Assembly: GCA_021307315.1 (NCBI GenBank)
Contig: JAJSPD010000148.1
Span: forward strand, 1 to 53,400
Reading direction: 5' to 3'
Source of the DNA: Bisporella sp. PMI_857
Taxonomy: Eukaryota > Ascomycota > Leotiomycetes > Helotiales > Helotiaceae
DNA: 53,400 bases
The notes beneath the pieces are model-generated. The model was not told where the DNA came from and made no database searches. It saw only the letters and a list, made by a program, of their open reading frames with translations. Positions within the stretch are counted from its first letter, which is position 1. Each line of letters begins with the position of its first letter. Positions 43,338 through 53,400 of the stretch are shown piece by piece. The position numbers were made by a program, and so were the translations under genes.

Positions 43338-46300
43338 ATGCGTCTATTAAAGCTTGTTGGGCCTGGCGACTTTAGCCTGGTCCAAGTTCCTACCCACAAT
43401 GACCTCCCCTATACCATACTCTCGCACACTTGGACAACTGGCCAAGAGGTCACCTATCAAGAACTCATTAGTAGCAGCGGCAAAAGTAAGACCGGTTATG
43501 AAAAGATCAAGTTTTGTGGAGAGCAGGCTACCAAAGATGGCTACTTGTACTTCTGGGTAAACACATGTTGCATTGATAAAACAAATCCTGCCGAGCTTTC
43601 AACGGCGATTAACTCTATGTTTCGCTGGTATCGAAATGCGAAGAAATGCTATGTATATCTTGCAGATGTATCTGTACCGGGTAATAAAGTAGATACTCAG
43701 GCCAACCAGAGCACATAGGAAGGGGCTTTTCGGAGAAGCAGATGGTTTACTAGAGGCTGGACACTTCAAGAACTTGTTGCTCCAACAGTAGTGGAATTTT
43801 TCTCAAAAGAAAGCAAGCGACTAGGTAATAGAATGTCACTAGAAACGCCTATCCACGAAATTACGGGAATTCCAACCAGGGTCTTACAAGGAAATTCCGC
43901 TTCCGACTTCAGTATAGATGAGCGGAGAGGGTGGGCAGCACAACGCCAGACAACAGAAGAAAAAGATTCAGTCTATTGTCTTTTAGGTCTCTGCGAGGTG
44001 TCCATGCCAGCCATCTATGGTGAGGGAAATGAGGCCGCACTAAAGCGGTTCCAAATGACAGTAAGGGGATTCTCGAACAGTAGCAAGCAGAGAGATTTGA
44101 AAAGTATGCTAGATCTAACATGCCCCGATTATACTAAGTCCTGTTATATAGACAGTAAAACTCCTTTTATTGTGCCATTTGAGAGAAATCCCAACTTCAC
44201 GGGTCGTGAGTTCCAGCTTGCAAAACTTGAAAAGGAATTCTCTAAACAAAGCCAAACCACAAAACTAGCTATTACCGGGCTTGGCGGTGTGGGCAAAACG
44301 CAATTGGTACTCGAGCTTGTCTACCGAGTCAGAGACAAGCATAAAAGTCGCTCAATTATCTGGATACCGGCAACAAATATAGAAATTCTCCACAAAGCAT
44401 ATCTGGATGTGGCCCAAAAGCTTTGTATACCCGGTTGGGAAAACAAGAAGGCGGATGTAAAACGGCTTGTACAGGAGTACTTGAGCAAAGAAAGCACCAG
44501 GCAGTGGCTTCTTGTGTTTGACAACGCTGACGACATTAACATGTGGATTAGTCAGTCTAGTCGTTTGATCGATTACTTGCCAAAAAGTGAGCACGGATGT
44601 GTCGTGTTCACAACACGAGATCGCAAGACAGCCGTCAAGCTCGCAAAGAATAATATCGTTGAAGTACCCGAGATGGAAGAAACTGTGGCTACACAATTAC
44701 TGCAAAAGTGTTTAGTGAATCCAGACCTGATCAAAAATCGACTGGATACGGAAGCTTTACTTACAGAGCTTACTTACCTTCCATTGGCTATTGTTCAGGC
44801 AGTGGCATATATCAACGAGAATGAGATAGCCCTTTCTGACTATCTATCCCTCCTGGCAGAGCAAGAAGAAAACGTGATCGATCTGCTTAGCGAAGAATTT
44901 GAGGATAACGGGAGATATCACAATATAAAGAATCCAGTAGCTACTACGTGGCTAATCTCGTTTGAGCAAATCCGGCAGCGCGATCTTCTTGCGGCTGACT
45001 ATCTGTCATTTATGGCTTGTATAGACTCAAAGGATATCCCACAGTCTCTACTTCCCGCAGGCCAATCTAGGAAAAAGGAAATCGATACAATTGGGACTCT
45101 CGATGCATACTCTTTTATTACCAAGCGTTCGGCAGACCAAGCTCTTAATCTTCATCGGCTAGTACATCTCGCAACACGGAACTGGCTTCGAAAGCAAGAG
45201 CTAATCACTCAATGGACCGAAAAGGCTATTACGCGATTAGAAGAAGTCTTCCCGGACGATGACCACCAAAACCGAAGTATATGGAGGATATATCTTCCGC
45301 ACGTACAAGCTGTGCTAAAGTCTGATGCTTGTAAAGATCTGGAGAGTAGAGGTAAACTAGTATGGAGATTTAGGACGTGTCTTTTACAGGATGGACGGTA
45401 TAATGAGGCTGAAAAGCAGTTTGTCGATGCCTACAAGACAGACAAGAGAGTGCTGGGCCAGGAGCATCCTGACACGCTTACGAGCATGGCCAACTTGGCC
45501 TCGACGTACTGGAACCAAAGTCGCTGGAAAGAGGCCGAGGACTTGGAGGTGCTGGTGATGGAGACAAAGAAGCGGGTGCTGGGCCAGGAGCATCCTGACA
45601 CGCTTACGAGCATGGCCAACTTGGCCTCGACGTACCGGAACCAAGGTCGCTGGAAAGAGGCCGAGGACTTGGGGGTGCTGGTGATGGAGACAAGGAAGCG
45701 GGTGCTGGGCCAGGAGCATCCTGACACGCTTACGAGCATGGCCAACTTGGCCTCGACGTACTGGAACCAAGGTCGCTGGAAAGAGGCCGAGGACTTGGGG
45801 GTGCTGGTGATGGAGACAAGGAAGCGGGTGCTGGGCCAGGAGCATCCTGACACGCTTACGAGCATGGCCAACTTGGCCTCGACGTACCGGAACCAAGGTC
45901 GCTGGAAAGAGGCCGAGGACTTGGAGGTGCTGGTGATGGAGACAACGAAGCGGGTGCTGGGCCAGGAGCATCCTGACACGCTTACGAGCATGGCCAACTT
46001 GGCCTCGACGTACCGGAACCAAGGTCGCTGGAAAGAGGCCGAGGACTTGGAGGTGCTGGTGATGGAGACAACGAAGCGGGTGCTGGGCCAGGAGCATCCT
46101 GACACGCTTACGAGCATGGCCAACTTGGCCTCGACGTACTGGAACCAAGGTCGCTGGAAAGAGGCCGAGGACTTGGGGGTGCTGGTGATGGAGACAAGGA
46201 AGCGGGTGCTGGGCCAGGAGCATCCTTCTACGCTTACGAGCATGGCCAACTTGGCCTCGACGTACTGGAACCAAGGTCGCTGGAAAGAGGCCGAGGACTT

Positions 46301-46904
46301 GGAGGTGCTGGTGATGGAGACAAGGAAGCGGGTGCTGGGCCAGGAGCATCCTTCTACGCTTACGAGCATGGCCAACTTGGCCTCGACGTACTGGAACCAA
46401 GGTCGCTGGAAAGAGGCCGAAGACTTGGGGGTGCTGGTGATGGAGACAACGAAGCGGGTGCTGGGCCAGGAGCATCCTGACACGCTTACGAGCATGGCCA
46501 ACTTGGCCTCGACGTACTGGAACCAAGGTCGCTGGAAAGAGGCCGAAGACTTGGGGGTGCTGGTGATGGAGACAACGAAGCGGGTGCTGGGCCAGGAGCA
46601 TCCTTCTACGCTTACGAGCATGGCCAACTTGGCCTCGACGTACTGGAACCAAGGTCGCTGGAAAGAGGCCGAGGACTTGGAGGTGCTGGTGATGGAGACA
46701 ACGAAGCGGGTGCTGGGCCAGGAGCATCCTTCTACGCTTACGAGCATGGCAAATCTTGCTTGGACCTGGAAAAGTCAAGACCAGCATAATAAAAGTCTTG
46801 AACTAATAGTTACATGTGTCCGTTTGCAGGAGAAAATACTTGGCGTAGACCACCCTGATACCGTATCTTCTCTTGCAACATTACGTACATGGCAAGTAGA
46901 GTAA
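43338..46904 (+). pseudogene. HET/NB-ARC/TPR NLR-like receptor, full length but with one in-frame TAG
   Basis: ATG at 43338 (MRLLKLVGPGDFSLVQ). HET domain in the first 220 residues: YTILSHTW, YFWVNTCCIDK, FRWYRNAKKCYVYLAD, GWTLQELVAP. TAG at 43716-43718 stands where STWE with a conserved Trp is expected. The same frame then stays open for 1,061 codons. NB-ARC: P-loop GLGGVGKT (about residue 315), Walker B WLLVFDNADD, CVVFTTRDRK, LTYLPLAIVQAVAYI and LHRLVHLAT. Eleven TPR units and a short unique end follow (HPDTVSSLATL, stop 46904). No intron is needed. One substitution (TGG to TAG) separates it from an intact receptor, so it may be a null allele, or be restored by readthrough or editing. Confidence 0.92.
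45448..46746 (+). repeat. TPR coding array, eleven 126-bp registers
   Basis: RVLGQEHP starts at 45448 and every 126 bp to 46708. Differences are almost confined to a few sites: Trp/Arg before NQGRW, Glu/Gly before VLVMET, Arg/Thr/Lys after MET, and Asp/Ser after HP. These vary independently between units, so they look like a recombining set of specificity-type positions. Confidence 0.93.
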
Positions 46905-48039
46905 GAAATATCTAGATAATATTATTAGTGAAAATATATGTTTATACCCTCGGACTGCAAACACGCGAAGGCTACTCTGACTCGGTTACGTCTGTAGCTT
47001 CTCACCCGAAAGCAAGCAAACTGTCTCTTGCTCTTGCTCCCCATTACGAGAAAGTAATTCAGATACTGGAATAAAAGTATTGTAAACAGTATAACATTTA
47101 TCTGGCAGGATTTCATTCTTTCACTGTAAAAAAGAGCAAAGCTTTATGCTGTATAAAATTGCAAGAATACTCTCTTTCTTGGAGAGTCCTAAGGAACCAT
47201 CTCCTTATATAATACTTAAAACTTGCCACTTGTCTTCTAGCATTTTCTAAATGAGGTTTTAACTTAACTTACTTTTGAGTTACGCAATGTGGCAATCGAT
47301 GGCCACCACGTGAAAAGTTCACGTTAGTAGCAATAATGCCGTCGAAGAACATCAACGCCTCAGGCTGTAAAGTTGCGACTTTAGGCGAACAACCTCTTTA
47401 AGTTAGCGACCACAGATTCTTATATATAATTTTACCGAGATTACTATAACCACACCGTTGCTGACCAGGATCGTTGATCGCTTGATTGGAGGAGGTATCA
47501 ACCTACGTGGCGACGTCGTATAACATGGCATGCCCCGGCTGCCACAAGAGTGACATATAACTTTTAATATTGTAATAAACCCTAAATATCCATATCTAGC
47601 CGTTCTAGGAGTTTAAAAGGTGAATGTCACAGACTAGGTTCACTCATGAGCTTAGTATGCGTGGGTCGCGTGCGCAGAGATATCGTGATGATATTGTTGT
47701 CTAGAGAACAGGAGAACTCATGAGGAGATCTTCACTAAAAAATAGGAGGTTCCGCATGCTTGGTGAGCTAAGGGCCTGTGCTTTCCCCGTGACAGTGAAA
47801 AAGGCTTAATAGTGGTATTGCGAGTCGAGGAGTCTTATTATAGTGTAAAAGAAAGCTCTTTATAAATTTAAAGGGGCGGCGACGACGCGATAATAATTTT
47901 CAGAATTAATAGGTTAGAGTTGTTCGGGAGAGGTATATAATACAACTAAAATAAAAATAGATAGAAATTTTAATGCGATTACAGATTTAAAGTCGCTTGA
48001 ACTCGAAGTACCTGCCGTTTGTCTCGTTACAGAGTGCGT
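46905..48039. other. Intergenic, no supported gene
   Basis: No motif-bearing frame. A short palindrome CGTGAAAAGTTCACG lies near 47310. Confidence 0.4.
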
Positions 48040-48495
48040 TGTAACGTACTGGGTAGCCTTTGGCCTAGATAGCTGAGCTTGGGGCTCGTTGGTTGGTATA
48101 GTATGTATGAAGTAAACTAGACACTGTTCTTCACTAAGAAGCGAAACGTTACAAGTATAACAAGATAAACTGTATTGCTAAACTATAAGGTAAGTTGAGC
48201 ACGAAACTCCTAAACTACGAAACTATGGCTGCTTATATACTATAGCTAGGCTGGAGTCTCTTGGAGTCCTTGGAGTCAAGACGGACTCCCAAGACTCCTC
48301 CTGACTCCATCACGTGACAAGGGTCGTTGCTCCCCGGGGTCAATCCGCCGTCTGCTATTTTACTCGTTTAACTTCCCAGGGTGCCTGCGCATCCCGGGAC
48401 GGCCTGATGTCCTGAAGCACGTCATCCCAGGGCATCGCCATGTCCTGGGATGCCGTTCGTGACATGCGTCTCGGGACACAAGGATAGACGTTAGA
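48040..48495 (+). mobile_element. LTR-like relic
   Basis: Begins TGTAACGTAC and ends TAGACGTTAG (CGTTACA expected). Its last 40 bp recur at 2952-2994 and, more briefly, near 11660. Contains a dense cluster of GGAGTC/GACTCC inverted motifs (48254-48310). No target duplication was found and no internal retrotransposon sequence lies next to it, so a solo or eroded LTR is the best guess. Confidence 0.4.
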
Positions 48496-49128
48496 TTGAT
48501 GGCTTCTTAGTCACCACGTGCGTCTATTTTTAGAGTTCGGTTCGTGGCATAAGCGCTCAGGCGCAAAAAGTGGCAACTTGTAAACTAATGCTCGATTTTA
48601 GTTTTCGGTTGTACAGGTAGGCCAAAGCCAAAAACGGCTTTCCAGATTTCTTTTATGTATTTTTAGAGTCCGGAAAGTCCACCGACTTGAAGTGTTATAA
48701 AAATAACGTCCCAGTGAATCTATGTATGCAATCAGACTATCTTTGAATTAGCTATAGTTAAAGTTTCAAAAAGAAATTTACCAATAGAATTCTATTTTTG
48801 GAAATTTAGATTCAGGAATTTTCCTGCGTAACAATATTGATATTTATAATATGTCCAGTCGTTTTTTCGACTGCATACAAAAACTATACATGATTCGGAT
48901 AAAATCCAATAAAGCTCAGAATAAAAATAAGGCATATATAAAGGAAAGTAAAGGGTGAGAGAAATATTGTTGTCAAAAAGAATCGCGTGTATATGGCTCG
49001 ATAGAAATCGCCTCTTTGAACCAAAAAGCTAGCAGATAACACTACAATAACTTCAAATGTATAAAGTACAAAAAAATATCCGTCCCGCTCATGTCTTTCC
49101 ACGAATAGCCATCAGTCGTCCACCTGCT
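48496..49128. other. Intergenic, no supported gene
   Basis: A minus frame at 48884-49102 is hydrophobic but has no other support. Confidence 0.35.
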
Positions 49129-51855
49129 CTACGTAAGCTTCGTATAGTACTGCATCTTGATCGCGCCTAGAGTCCGCTGTGGCGTCTGTTGCTGGAAAGC
49201 AAGGCCGATCTCCTCCCATGAATATCCCTCCTTCTTCATTTCCAATATCTTCTTGCTCTCTTTCGCTGTCCAAGAAATACGTGTTCTCTTCGCTTGTAAT
49301 GTCACTGGCGGAACCTGGCGTGCAGCCGCTCGTGTCGATTTCTGTTTAACGCTTTGTTTCTTAGTTTGTAACGGTGCTTGATGCATCTTGGAATGCGCAG
49401 CAGCGTCGTAATAGTTGCCCAATGCTTTGAAGTCAATCGGCAAACGAAGGTGTCCCGATGGCAGTTTAAACTCAATGTTGTACATCGTATCACCTCCGAT
49501 CTCAGTGCATTTGAAAAAGCCTTGGAACGGCCATTCCTAATACTCAGCAAATGGTACCTCTTCTGTTGCTGCAGACGGACTCCGAGAAGCTCGCGAAGCA
49601 TAGCAGTAGCTAGTATCGACAAAAGTTGATGGGCATCCATTATCAGCCTCCTGGATTTGCGCGTCGCCAATCTCAGGTGTAGTGGGCGATAGCGCCACAC
49701 GGGGACTAGGTTGTCTGAGGCGGAGCTCTGTAGTGTACTTGCGATAAGCGGTTGGAGTTGCAACAGGCGCTGCGCGTGGCTTTCGTCGCTTTGCAGGTCG
49801 TGGATCCTCATCCTCAGTATCGCAAGTAATGTGATTGTTATCGATGATCTCGGAATGGGGGGTTTCGCTGCTGGTCAAAGTATGCGTGTCTTGGTGCCTC
49901 CGTTTCCCCTCCCGCTTCTCCGTCTCGGGATCACCGCTCTGTACCAGCCTAGGTGGAGAAGAGGGGCTAGAGGGACTTCGAGAGATTCTTGAAGTATGAC
50001 AGTGCTCGTCGTTGGTCAGAGCCGCTGGAGGCTTGGGATAGACATTAGATTGTGCTCGACTCAAGGGGCCGGTGAAAGACGCTGTTTCAAGACGCGTTCT
50101 GTTAGCAAATTGTTCCCTAAAAATTTATAAAAACGGGGAGGTTGGTGGTGTGACTACTTACCCTCAAGCCTAGCAAGTAATGTATAACTGAGTGAGATAC
50201 TCAGCTGATTTTCTGTGAGCCACGTAGAAAGGTCATCGAACAAGTACTCAAAAACTTTCCTACTTTTGTTGCGCCGGCTACGGCGCAGATGTTGAACTCG
50301 CACGTGTAAGACCAAACCATGAAAGGATCGTTCGCAATGCGACAATGGTATTGACATCCGTATATCGGCTTCGTTCACCCACAAACCAGACCTGTTTGGA
50401 TGTTCACCCCATACGACGTGATACTGGGTTGTCTTCGATTGGTGTCCAGCAAGCTGCTGGGCGCGCTTCTCGCGCAGTCGAAGGCGGTGCTTGTCAATCC
50501 ACAGTTGTGTAGTTGGCGAAGGTTCGGCGGATTCATTATCCATAAAATTGTCCGTGTGGTTTACTGCTACTATGTTTTGCAGATCCCCAGTAGCGGGCCA
50601 CCCAAGCTCTTCCTGTTGCCGCATCTCTATTCCTCCCTCTTTTCCGTCCTCTTTTCCCACCAACTCTTTTTCCCATAGTTCCATCCTCCCAAGTGTTTCC
50701 ACCTCCATCTGAATCTCTTGCTGCTCCCGCTCCTCAAGGTCCTGGGCTAGGGTGCTATTCCGAAAAGCATCTTGTAGCTCTTCTGGCCCGCTACCAGAAG
50801 CTTTAGCGTATTCTCGACTCTTGATCTTGTCCTGTAGTGCCTCGACCGAGCGAGCATGTAGGGAGCTTAGTAAGCTGGCCAATAATGAATCCACTTGCTC
50901 TTCCAAAGCCAACCCCAATTCCTTCTCCAATTCAGCCATGCTATTATCAGTCCACCCATCATCGTCGTTATTAGAGGTCTCGAGGAGGGAGTGGGACGCG
51001 CCCTCCACTGACATGCTCTGAGCGATACCGTCTATGTCTTGCTGGTTGGTCTGATCTTGTAGTAGCGTAGATTGAAGGGGGATCTGAAGTTCATCTGGTG
51101 CGAAAGCAGAAAGCACGCTTTGCTGCTCACAAGATCCAAGTTTTGGAGCAGGCTCATCGATGTAGCGGCCCTCTTCAATATCATACCATGGACCAGAAGC
51201 GAGTTCTGAACTTCCGGGGGTGCTATATGGACTCGTATCCCGTCCGGTACGCCTAGTCTCAATATCACCAGCACCGTCTTCCGCCTCATTCTCAGTACTT
51301 GCTTCATCTGAGTCATCATCGAGAATCATCGGTTGATCTACGCATTATTAACAGGCCGCTTCTTAGCATGAAAGACAGCCTACCTGGTCTATCACCCTGG
51401 CGCTCACCCAACCCTGATTTTGTTCGGTCGCTTTGCATTTCAACCCCGTAGAGTGCTGGTTGTTCCAGATACTGAAAAGTGGGTTCGGTTCTCGAGCCTT
51501 TACTTGAGACCGGTAAGATAGTCTGAAAAAGCTCCTCGAGAAATAGCAAGTCGTCGTTTGATTCATCACTATTATCAAAAGCAAGCTTCCGACCTATATT
51601 GGCAGATCAGTATGGTTCACTTCGGCCGGAGCTTTTCTACGTACCTTCGCCTTTCCCTGCCGCATTTCTATCTTCAGCTTGACATCCAGAACGGGAAAGA
51701 ATAGCCGCGGGTCTGGATGTTTCCTGGTTGCTTGTAAATAAAGGGATTGACCGGTTGGCTTTATTAGGCCCAAAGATATTTCTGTTGCAGAGTGGCGGGT
51801 TTGATGGAGAAAGTGCAAATCGAACAAACTTCTTGCTCTCAAGGGCAGCCATCAT
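49129..51855 (-). pseudogene. Chromo-like and SANT/Myb-like domain gene, four exons, one in-frame TAG
   Basis: Exons 51855-51645, 51593-51384, 51337-50162 and 50081-49129 join in frame (introns 51, 46 and 80 nt; the last with a GCTAAC branch) to 850 codons. Start MMAALESKKFVRFALS. Exon 3 is acidic with coiled-coil-like Glu/Leu runs (MAELEKELGLALEEQVDSLL) and a chromo-like segment (TQYHVVWGEHP, SGLWVNEADI). Exon 4 ends with a SANT/Myb-like domain (RISWTAKESKKILEMKKEGY, SWEEIG, GAIKMQYY). TAG at 49539-49537 interrupts EVPFAEY/EWPFQGF, probably from CAG. Truncation would remove the SANT part. Domain content suggests a chromatin or DNA-binding role; the family was not named. A piece of exon 3 was copied into 39984-40122. 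Confidence 0.75.
50250..50378 (-). repeat. Source copy of the chromo/SANT gene block found in the mosaic locus
   Basis: This part of exon 3 matches 39984-40122 in the same orientation. It is presumably the donor because it lies inside a complete gene model. Confidence 0.75.
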
Positions 51856-52310
51856 AGAACGAAGTAGATAGTGAGAAAATTAGTTTGAGAATATGTAGAA
51901 TTTCAGCAAGAAGGATTGAGCGGCTTAAGAGGTAACTCGTGAGTGCCTGCTTGTTGAAATTGGACTGATCTCGTTCACACATCTGCTTTGCCGCTCCAAC
52001 TGCCGTAGGCTATTCTGAAACCAAATAATCCAGTCATATGAATAAATCTCAGCTTTACAAGCTCCTAAAGATGGAGATCTCTCAGAGCGCCTAGTCTACT
52101 GGTAAACTGAAGCATTTTTGAGCGTATCCCAGCCAATCACTAGCTTCAACACGAGTTGAACTACCATCTTCTCGCAGCAGAACGCCGCGCCCAGACTTGA
52201 CAAGCGCCTCCATCTTGCCACTTCAAGCGTTCTTTCGCTGGTGATCCCTACCGGGGGATCGAGTCAAGACACGCTTTTCATGCAATATCACCACGGCCTG
52301 CGCCCCAGCC
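51856..52310. promoter_or_regulatory. Presumed 5' region of the chromo/SANT gene, otherwise nothing
   Basis: No open frame with a motif. No clear TATA box was identified. Confidence 0.3.
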
Positions 52311-52320
52311 ATCCTAGGCT

Positions 52321-52635
52321 TCATCGAAAATCGAGAAATGGGGCTGTGATTGGCCAATCTTGCTCGAAATACAATGTATCAGACCCATTCCCCTGGACCT
52401 TGTAGCCACCCCCGTATAGCTGAGCCAAACGACCTGCCTTTTGCAGAAGTGAGACTGCGCAGCGCAGGATTGTATCATGTGTATTCCGGTGGCATATGCA
52501 GTTCTGCCACGGTAACGCCTTGAAGCCAAGAATCCTCGAGTAGCCTACAAGCGCCAGATCCAATTTTTCATAAGCAACGAGCTCGGATAAAGCTCTTTCC
52601 GAAGCAACACAGTCTGCCTGCCTGTAATAGTCCAC
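52321..52635 (-). pseudogene. Possible exon of an unrecognised gene
   Basis: The frame reads like protein (DYYRQADCVASERALSELVA, LDLALVGYSRILGFKALPWQ, CAVSLLQKAGRLAQLYGGGY) with four spaced cysteines and ends at 52321. There is no in-frame ATG. Neighbouring minus frames upstream could be further exons, but no splice chain without stops could be built. A degraded gene is most likely. Confidence 0.35.
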
Positions 52636-53072
52636 ATCTCCTTCCCCGCTTCTTACCCAGTTGTCTCACCGGCGGAGGTTTGTTGTCCTCGATTGAATGC
52701 TCAACAGAAGCTTCGGTAATGCAATTGCTATGCAAACTGCCGTCTGTGACAGCTACACAAGTAGAAACCGGCCCTTTTCGTGACAGATCAGCCCAGGTCA
52801 AGGCATACGGCGCATATCATGGTCTCCGCAGCGCAAAAGAGCTTACCAAGATCCTTCTCCTGACACGTAATTCGGCGGTACAGCCAGGCAGAAGCCAACC
52901 ACGCCGTCGTGAGGCATTTTTGCGATTGGCTAAGTGACAACGCATAAAAAGAATGCCAAGCAAGCCTCCACGGTCGTAATCACTGGGACATTGCCTTGAA
53001 GGTTGTGATAGTGCAATGGCGAAAGAAAGCAGAGCCAGTGTACATGCTCGTCTTTCAGCTAATCCAGTTGCT

Positions 53073-53246
53073 TTAAGGGAATAATCGCCGTTGCAAACGC
53101 TCGAGAGCATCAGATCCAAAGTAAAAGATCGAAGAATCTGGCTTCAAACTGGATGTGCCGTCCAGCTTCCCAGCCACGATGAGGCCGACTATAGGGACAT
53201 TCGGAGTGGGTCTGGAGCTTACATGGGAAAAGAGTAGACGGCGCAT
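53073..53246 (-). CDS. Short open frame behind a strong TATA box
   Basis: 57 codons from an ATG at 53246 (MRRLLFSHVSSRP, VPIVGLIVAGKLDG, SIFYFGSDALERLQRRLFP). The composition looks coding, and it could be the first exon of the gene suspected at 52321-52635. No family recognised. Confidence 0.3.
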   Translation of the reverse strand: MRRLLFSHVSSRPTPNVPIVGLIVAGKLDGTSSLKPDSSIFYFGSDALERLQRRLFP

Positions 53247-53331
53247 AATAAAGATTGAAACGAGGGAGCGAGGAGCCTGTTGGGGAAAGGATTGAAAGAG
53301 AAGATGGCCGTGTAGTGGAAAGAAGCACGAC

Positions 53332-53338
53332 TTTTATA
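53332..53338 (-). promoter_or_regulatory. TATA box
   Basis: On the minus strand TATAAAA lies about 87 bp before the ATG at 53246, followed by a pyrimidine-rich stretch typical of fungal transcription starts. Confidence 0.45.
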
Positions 53339-53400
53339 GACGTTGAAAAGCGCGGGGGTCCGTTGCACGCGCTTTACCCAACGTAGAGGGTCGCTAAACC

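Noticed and set aside
43681..43718. A possible intron removing the TAG in the HET/NLR gene
   Set aside because: The segment would be only 38 nt with no branch site, and it would delete residues aligned with HET homologues.
45384..46787. Two minus-strand open frames of more than 430 codons
   Set aside because: Antisense to the plus-strand TPR array. The repeat keeps several frames open at once.
1085..49539. Alternative genetic code with TAG read as Trp
   Set aside because: TAA and TGA also interrupt genes, and the normal genes here end in all three stops, including TAG.

Overview
The window looks like accessory, repeat-rich DNA from a filamentous ascomycete (Pezizomycotina, plausibly Dothideomycetes). 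The evidence is short introns (44-92 nt) with GTAAGT-type donors and CTAAC/CTGAC branch sites, HET-domain NLR-like genes, a FunK1-type kinase fragment, miniature DNA transposons and abundant gene decay. No rRNA, tRNA, CRISPR array or bacterial-style operon was seen. The species assignment is inference from gene families only.

Layout. 0-2.2 kb: 3' part of an NB-ARC/TPR receptor gene (+). 4.0-4.4 kb: a two-exon mini-MADS gene. 5.35-5.70 kb: a long inverted-repeat (foldback) element. 6.66-10.89 kb: a HET/NB-ARC/TPR receptor pseudogene (-) with a TPR array of about 15 units. 11.7-18.3 kb: a duplicated segment in two copies, a four-exon small gene, tandem hairpin repeats, a degraded membrane-protein gene, a TA-flanked MITE and a second mini-MADS gene. 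18.95-21.55 kb: an intact seven-exon AAA+ ATPase (-), with copies of its promoter region scattered to 24.4 kb. 25.7-35.6 kb: two kinase-like pseudogenes, one intact and one broken C2H2 zinc-finger gene, an F-box-like gene and two MITEs. 36 kb: an intact 3CxxC zinc-finger gene. 38.96-40.70 kb: a mosaic of a HET/NB-ARC N-terminus, an antisense piece of a chromo/SANT gene and a FunK1 fragment. 41.66-42.88 kb: a TA-flanked MITE and a Mutator-like non-autonomous element with a 9-bp target duplication. 43.3-46.9 kb: a nearly intact HET/NB-ARC/TPR receptor. 48.0-48.5 kb: an LTR-like relic. 49.1-51.9 kb: a four-exon chromo-like/SANT gene (-).

The NLR-like genes belong to the fungal non-self recognition (heterokaryon incompatibility) repertoire. 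HET is the presumed death effector, NB-ARC the switch and the TPR array the sensor. All three TPR arrays consist of nearly identical 42-residue units, which is typical of repeats that are being reshuffled.

The most striking pattern is that many otherwise open genes carry isolated in-frame stop codons, often TAG where a conserved Trp is expected. Most fit single C-to-T (or complementary G-to-A) changes, as expected from mild RIP-like mutation. A second, speculative reading is that UAG/UGA-to-UGG A-to-I mRNA editing could restore some of them in a sexual stage. The sequence alone cannot decide between the two.
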